Shown: in pieces, positions 7,322 to 9,771 of the stretch
Layout of the letters: each line of letters begins with the position of its first letter
How positions within the stretch are numbered: the first letter of the stretch is position 1
Assembly: GCA_934655935.1 (NCBI GenBank)
Contig: CAKUHJ010000070.1
Location: 1 to 9,771 of the forward strand
Direction: 5' to 3'
DNA: 9,771 nucleotides
Origin: an uncultured Oscillospiraceae bacterium
GTDB lineage: Bacteria > Bacillota > Clostridia > Oscillospirales > Oscillospiraceae
Translations under genes and position numbers: made by a program
The notes under the pieces: generated by a model
What the model saw: only the letters and a program-made list of their open reading frames with translations
Databases searched by the model: none
What the model was told of the DNA's origin: nothing

Positions 7322-8322
7322 GCCGTAACCACCTTCCGGATTTCGCGCACCTTCTTCGCCAGCTCGTCGTACTGCTCCGGCCGCAGGGACTGCGCGCCGT
7401 CGCACAGAGCGTGGATCGGATCGTTGTGCACCTCGATAATCAGGCCGTCCGCGCCGCCCGCCGCGGCCGCCATCGCCATGGGCGGAACCAGGCGGTTGAT
7501 GCCGGTGGCATGGCTCGGGTCGACAATGACCGGCAGATGCGTCAGCTCGTGCAGCATGGGCACCGCCGCAAGGTCCAGCGTATTGCGGGTATAGTCGTCG
7601 AAGGTCCGGATTCCGCGCTCACAGAGGATGACCCGCTCATTGCCGCTGGCCATGATATATTCCGCGCTCATCAGAAGCTCCTTGAGCGTATTGGCCAGAC
7701 CGCGCTTGAGAAGAATCGGCTTCCCGGTCTTTCCAAGCTCGCGCAGAAGGTCGTAATTCTGCATATTCCGCGCGCCGACCTGCAGCACGTCCACATCCTC
7801 GAAAAGCGGCAGATCGGTCACGCTCATAATCTCCGTGACAATCGGCAGGCCCGTTTCCTTCCGCGCAATGCGCAGCAGCTCCAGCCCCTCCGCCTTGAGG
7901 CCCGCAAAATCATACGGCGAGGTGCGCGGCTTGAACGCGCCGCCGCGCAGCATATCCGCGCCCGAGGCCTTGACCGCCTTCGCCACCCCGACGATCTGCG
8001 CCTCGTTTTCTACCGAGCATGGGCCCGCAATCATGCAGAAGTGGCCGCCGCCGACCTTCACAGAGCCGATTTCCACCACTGTATCATCCGGATGATACTT
8101 CCGGTTGCAGCATTTGAAGGGCTCGGACACGCGCTTGACGCTGTCCACAATGTCAAGGCTCGCCACAAGGTCCATATCCACCCGGCTTGTGTCGCCCACG
8201 AGGCCCAGAACCGTCTGGTAGTTCCCTTCGGAAACGTGGATGCTGAGGCCCAGATTCTTCAGCCAGCCGATCAGCTGATCCCGGCTCTGCGCCGCGACGC
8301 CATGCTTCAGTACAACAATCAT
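7318..8322 (-). CDS. aroF: 3-deoxy-7-phosphoheptulonate (DAHP) synthase, type I-beta with N-terminal ferredoxin-like domain
   Basis: Condenses PEP and erythrose 4-phosphate to DAHP, the committed step of aromatic biosynthesis. The 334 residues align by memory along most of their length with the Thermotoga maritima enzyme: a ferredoxin-like regulatory domain (about 1-70, starting MIVVLK), then the TIM barrel with AGPCSVE (99-105, metal ligand C102), KPRTSPY (131-137), VGARNMQN (182-189), LLKRG (204-208), [10 protein letters not shown] (231-240), DPSHATG (268-274, H271), IIEVH (295-299, E297) and LCDGAQS (306-312, D308). All four expected metal ligands are present. In the Thermotoga enzyme the N-terminal domain gives Tyr/Phe feedback, so the same is inferred here. 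The start ATG has AGGAGG (8336-8331) eight bases upstream. First structural gene of the operon, controlled by the leader with the Tyr-rich peptide and terminator just upstream. Confidence 0.97.
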   Translation of the reverse strand: MIVVLKHGVAAQSRDQLIGWLKNLGLSIHVSEGNYQTVLGLVGDTSRVDMDLVASLDIVDSVKRVSEPFKCCNRKYHPDDTVVEIGSVKVGGGHFCMIAGPCSVENEAQIVGVAKAVKASGADMLRGGAFKPRTSPYDFAGLKAEGLELLRIARKETGLPIVTEIMSVTDLPLFEDVDVLQVGARNMQNYDLLRELGKTGKPILLKRGLANTLKELLMSAEYIMASGNERVILCERGIRTFDDYTRNTLDLAAVPMLHELTHLPVIVDPSHATGINRLVPPMAMAAAAGGADGLIIEVHNDPIHALCDGAQSLRPEQYDELAKKVREIRKVVTA

Positions 8323-8350
8323 TTTGTTTTCCTCCTAAATCCCAGCAATG

Positions 8351-8384
8351 AAAAAACGCTGCACAGGCCCAACCTGTGCAGCGT
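8351..8384 (-). terminator. Intrinsic terminator in the leader (attenuator terminator)
   Basis: Minus-strand stem ACGCTGCACAGG (8384-8373), loop TTGGG (8372-8368), arm CCTGTGCAGCGT (8367-8356), then a T run to 8351. Twelve uninterrupted Watson-Crick pairs plus six T residues make this a textbook Rho-independent terminator on the minus strand only; the plus strand has no T run after the hairpin. It sits 14 bases before the aroF Shine-Dalgarno and downstream of the operon promoter, so it would stop transcripts before aroF unless prevented. It cannot be the ychF terminator alone, because the operon promoter lies between the two. Confidence 0.93.
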
Positions 8385-8445
8385 CAAAAGCAAGCTTTGC
8401 TTCCGGATTTTTGCAACACAAATCAGCCTTACTATGCATGCACAG
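8369..8445 (-). promoter_or_regulatory. Candidate antiterminator pairings competing with the terminator 5' arm
   Basis: Two upstream segments can pair with the 5' arm of the terminator. (a) CTGTGCATGC (8445-8436) with GCTGCACAG (8382-8374): seven continuous Watson-Crick pairs plus two more across a one-base bulge. (b) CTGATTTGTGTTGC (8426-8413) with GCTGCACAGGTTGG (8382-8369): 13 of 14 positions pair, five of them G-U. In (b) the intervening bases form their own hairpin, CGGAAGCAA/TTGCTTTTG (8405-8385, loop AGC), giving one compact stacked structure. Either would prevent the terminator stem. Option (b) is favoured because it is incompatible with the upstream 18-bp helix through shared bases, but it is thermodynamically weak by eye; hand folding cannot choose between them. 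Confidence 0.5.
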
Positions 8446-8481
8446 TAAAGTAGTAGTAATATGCAAAAATCACAGAATGCA
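8398..8481 (-). promoter_or_regulatory. Long-range leader helix (anti-antiterminator candidate, segments 1 and 2)
   Basis: TGCATTCTGTGATTTTTGCA (8481-8462) pairs with TGCAAAAATCCGGAAGCA (8415-8398): 3 + 5 + 10 base pairs, 18 in all, separated by two single-base bulges (8478 and 8472) and including one G-U. The 5' strand is the codons for residues 3-9 of the leader peptide, ending exactly where the Tyr codons begin. The 3' strand shares bases with the candidate antiterminator arm (8415-8413) and with the small hairpin 8405-8385. A ribosome stalled on the Tyr codons would cover the 5' strand and release the 3' strand. This is the geometry expected of the 1:2 helix in a leader-peptide attenuator. 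Confidence 0.72.
8427..8450 (-). promoter_or_regulatory. Hairpin over the end of the leader peptide
   Basis: CTTTACTGTG (8450-8441), loop CATG, CATAGTAAGG (8436-8427): ten pairs, two of them G-U. It spans the Phe codon, the last four sense codons and the TAG stop. It lies entirely within the loop closed by the 18-bp helix, so both can coexist, and it hides the segment 8445-8436 that could otherwise pair with the terminator. Role inferred. Confidence 0.5.
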
Positions 8482-8488
8482 GTCTCAT
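8432..8488 (-). CDS. Tyr-rich leader peptide of the aro operon
   Basis: An 18-codon reading frame, ATG at 8488-8486 and TAG at 8434-8432, encodes MRLHSVIFAYYYYFTVHA. Residues 10-13 are four consecutive Tyr (one TAT, three TAC), residue 14 is Phe and residue 8 is Phe: six of 18 residues are aromatic amino acids made by this operon, and there is no Trp. GGAG (8503-8500) precedes the ATG by 11 bases, slightly long but usable. It starts about 35 nt into the predicted transcript and ends 47 nt before the terminator stem. The Tyr codons directly follow the 5' strand of the long leader helix. The likely role is to stall the ribosome when charged tRNA-Tyr is scarce, not to make a functional peptide. 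No homologue search was possible; the call rests on codon content, position and the surrounding structures. Confidence 0.85.
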   Translation of the reverse strand: MRLHSVIFAYYYYFTVHA

Positions 8489-8529
8489 AATCCGGTTTTC
8501 TCCGTTATCTTCTGGCGTTATGATTCCTA

Positions 8530-8557
8530 ATCATAGCACGTTTTTTCCGAATGTCAA
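8530..8557 (-). promoter_or_regulatory. Sigma-A type promoter of the aro operon
   Basis: Perfect -35 TTGACA (8557-8552), 16-base spacer, -10 TATGAT (8535-8530) with an extended -10 TG one base before it (8538-8537). Expected start of transcription is around 8523-8521, 33-35 bases before the leader peptide ATG. It points at the operon and lies 59 bases beyond the ychF stop, so the operon has its own start even if some ychF read-through occurs. Confidence 0.88.
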
Positions 8558-8559
8558 TC

Positions 8560-8605
8560 GCCCCGGGGCAAATTTGCCCATTTTCTGCAAAATGCCGAAA
8601 ATGGG
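8560..8605 (-). repeat. Cluster of inverted repeats between ychF and the promoter
   Basis: Three symmetric elements follow one another: CCCATTTTC/GAAAATGGG (8605-8597 with 8585-8577, nine pairs, 11-base loop containing a GCA/TGC mini-stem), the perfect palindrome GGGCAAATTTGCCC (8579-8566) and the perfect palindrome GCCCCGGGGC (8569-8560), which ends two bases before the -35 box. The first hairpin starts 10 bases after the ychF stop and could end ychF transcripts, but no T run follows it. The palindromes could alternatively be an operator next to the promoter. The symmetry is seen; the function is open. Confidence 0.55.
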
Positions 8606-8615
8606 AAGGAAAAGC

Positions 8616-9713
8616 TCAGACGTTAAAGAGGAAGTTCACAACGTCTCCGTCCTTCATCACATATTCCTTTCCCTCGCTTCTGAGCAGCCCCTTCGCCTTG
8701 GCGTTCGCGAGCGTGCCGCAGGCCTTGAGATCGTCAAAGGCGATGACCTCGGCGCGGATGAAGCCGCGCTCGAAATCCGAATGGATTTTGCCCGCAGCCT
8801 GCGGCGCCTTCGTGCCCTTGCGGATAGTCCAGGCGCGGCATTCGTCGCTTCCGGCCGTCAGGAAGGAGATCAGCCCCAGCAGCGTGTAGCTGCACTGGAT
8901 CAGCCGGTCCAGGCCGGACTGCTTCAGGCCCAGTTCCTCCATGAACATGGCCTTTTCCTCCGGATCGTCAAGCTCTGCGATGTCGGCCTCCAGCTTTGCG
9001 CAGATCGGCAGCACCTGGCTCCCCTCCTTCTGCGCCAACGCCTGAACCGCCTGGAAGTGGCGGCTGGACTCGGGCTCGTTCACCTCGTTTTCGCCGAGAT
9101 TCGCGGCATAGATGGTCTTGCGGAGCGTCAGAAGGTCGCTCGTGGCAATCATCGCGGCGTCGTCGTCCGTGCACTCAAAAGTGCGGGCCAGGTTTCCCTC
9201 GTTCATATAATCCCGCAGGGCGGTAAAAACCTCCACCTCGTGGTTAAAGCGCTTGTCGCCGCCCTTGGCGTTCTTGGAGGCCTTGTCGATGCGGCGCTCC
9301 ACCATTTCCAGGTCCGCCATGATGAGCTCGGTATTGATAATGTCAATGTCGCGCAGTGGGTCCGTCGAGCCCTCGACATGGGTGACGTTGGGGTCCTCAA
9401 AGCAGCGCACAACATGGATGATCGCGTCGCAGCCGCGGATGTTGGAAAGGAACTTGTTTCCAAGGCCCTCGCCCTTCGAGGCGCCCTTGACCAGTCCCGC
9501 AATATCGACAAACTCGATGACCGCGGGGGTAAACTTCTTGGGCTGGTGCTGCTCGCGCAGCCATTCCAGCCGCGCATCCGGCACCGGCACAACGCCGACG
9601 TTCGGGTCGATGGTGCAGAAGGCGTAATTATCGGCGGGAATCCCCGCGTTGGTGATGGCGTTGAAGAGCGTGGATTTTCCCACGTTCGGCAGGCCGACGA
9701 TACCTAATTTCAT
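8616..9713 (-). CDS. ychF: Redox-regulated ATPase YchF (OLA1/Obg family)
   Basis: A conserved P-loop ATPase of the TRAFAC/Obg group that binds ribosomes and is linked to stress responses; cytosolic. The 365 residues are the standard length. Seen: Walker A GLPNVGKST (7-15), switch region with T34 in FCTIDPNVG, Walker B/G3 DIAGLVKGASKGEGLGN (70-86), NLGE (205-208) in place of the GTPase NKxD, which in this family goes with ATP over GTP preference, the coiled-coil insert around 125-225, and a C-terminal TGS domain ending in the family's typical FLFNV. The ATG at 9713-9711 is chosen: AAGGAG (9731-9726) lies 12 bases upstream and MKLGIVGLPNVGKS is the canonical N-terminus; an in-frame TTG at 9740 would lie upstream of that site. 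It is separated from the aro operon by a dedicated promoter, so the neighbourhood does not imply a shared function. Confidence 0.97.
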   Translation of the reverse strand: MKLGIVGLPNVGKSTLFNAITNAGIPADNYAFCTIDPNVGVVPVPDARLEWLREQHQPKKFTPAVIEFVDIAGLVKGASKGEGLGNKFLSNIRGCDAIIHVVRCFEDPNVTHVEGSTDPLRDIDIINTELIMADLEMVERRIDKASKNAKGGDKRFNHEVEVFTALRDYMNEGNLARTFECTDDDAAMIATSDLLTLRKTIYAANLGENEVNEPESSRHFQAVQALAQKEGSQVLPICAKLEADIAELDDPEEKAMFMEELGLKQSGLDRLIQCSYTLLGLISFLTAGSDECRAWTIRKGTKAPQAAGKIHSDFERGFIRAEVIAFDDLKACGTLANAKAKGLLRSEGKEYVMKDGDVVNFLFNV

Positions 9714-9771
9714 AGTTTTCTCTATCTCCTTATTTTTCAAGGGTTTTCGGCACTTGAACGGCGCTTACTGT
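9714..9771 (-). promoter_or_regulatory. Upstream region of ychF with ribosome binding site
   Basis: Contains AAGGAG (9731-9726) for ychF. No convincing -35/-10 pair is visible in the 58 bases before the window ends; the ychF promoter is probably outside. Confidence 0.5.

Larger units (their letters stand above)
8323..8523 (-). promoter_or_regulatory. Transcribed leader of the aro operon: candidate Tyr-responsive attenuator
   Basis: About 200 nt of untranslated leader separate the predicted transcription start (near 8523) from aroF. In transcription order it holds a ribosome binding site candidate (GGAG, 8503-8500), an 18-codon peptide with a Tyr run (8488-8432), a short hairpin over the peptide end (8450-8427), a segment pairing back into the peptide codons (8415-8398), a small hairpin (8405-8385), an intrinsic terminator (8384-8351) and the aroF Shine-Dalgarno AGGAGG (8336-8331). 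Several of these structures exclude each other, as in ribosome-mediated attenuators. I see no T-box consensus, no run of regularly spaced GAG/UAG triplets as bound by TRAP, and no riboswitch I recognise. The mechanism is inferred; the elements are seen directly. Confidence 0.85.

Noticed and set aside
8351..8384. Terminator as simple end of ychF
   Set aside because: It is downstream of a strong promoter that reads in the same direction and only 14 bases before the aroF ribosome binding site, so it must act on the operon transcript.
8323..8523. T-box riboswitch in the aro leader
   Set aside because: No T-box consensus (AGGGTGGNACCGCG-like) before the terminator and no stem I specifier architecture; the Tyr codons are instead in a translatable frame with start and stop.
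8323..8523. TRAP-type control of the aro leader
   Set aside because: No series of regularly spaced GAG/TAG triplets upstream of the terminator, and no Trp biosynthesis gene in the operon.
8520..9707. 395-codon open frame on the plus strand opposite ychF
   Set aside because: Exact shadow of ychF; no family features, and its start overlaps the operon promoter on the other strand.
9714..9771. Promoter for ychF at the right edge
   Set aside because: No plausible -35/-10 pair with proper spacing in the 58 bases available.

Overview
The window holds an almost complete aromatic amino acid operon on the minus strand. Upstream of it lies ychF, a housekeeping ATPase gene on the same strand. High G+C, strong AGGAGG-type ribosome binding sites, a Thermotoga/Bacillus-type (type I-beta) DAHP synthase and the general style of the proteins suggest a Gram-positive anaerobe of the class Clostridia, probably the Oscillospiraceae/Ruminococcaceae group. 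This placement is by eye, without a search. There is no sign of mobile DNA, CRISPR or foreign genes.

Layout, read along the minus strand (right to left). ychF occupies 9713-8616. Then comes a 293-base intergenic region with overlapping palindromes (8605-8560), a good sigma-A promoter (8557-8530) and a roughly 200-nt transcribed leader. The operon follows: aroF (DAHP synthase), tyrA (prephenate dehydrogenase), aroB (dehydroquinate synthase), aroA (EPSP synthase), aroC (chorismate synthase), pheA (chorismate mutase-prephenate dehydratase-ACT), a fused aroE-aroK (shikimate dehydrogenase-shikimate kinase), aroQ (type II dehydroquinase), and the first 102 codons of a PLP aminotransferase cut by the left edge. 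Together these encode every step from PEP and erythrose 4-phosphate to chorismate and on to the keto acids of Phe and Tyr. The aminotransferase probably does the final transamination. Seven of the eight gene junctions overlap by 1-4 bases and the eighth has a 5-base gap, so translation is probably coupled from end to end.

The most interesting part is the leader between the promoter and aroF. It encodes an 18-residue peptide, MRLHSVIFAYYYYFTVHA, with four consecutive Tyr codons followed by Phe. Just before the aroF ribosome binding site lies a strong intrinsic terminator (12-bp stem plus T run). The codons just before the Tyr run pair, in an 18-bp helix with two single-base bulges, with a segment between the peptide stop and the terminator. 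That segment also takes part in alternative structures that would compete with the terminator. This is the arrangement of a ribosome-mediated attenuator sensing charged tRNA-Tyr, as in the enterobacterial phe and trp leaders. In Bacillota, T-box or TRAP control is what one would normally expect for such genes. The control logic fits the enzymes: TyrA has no ACT domain, PheA has one (Phe feedback), and the DAHP synthase carries the N-terminal domain that in Thermotoga confers Tyr/Phe feedback.
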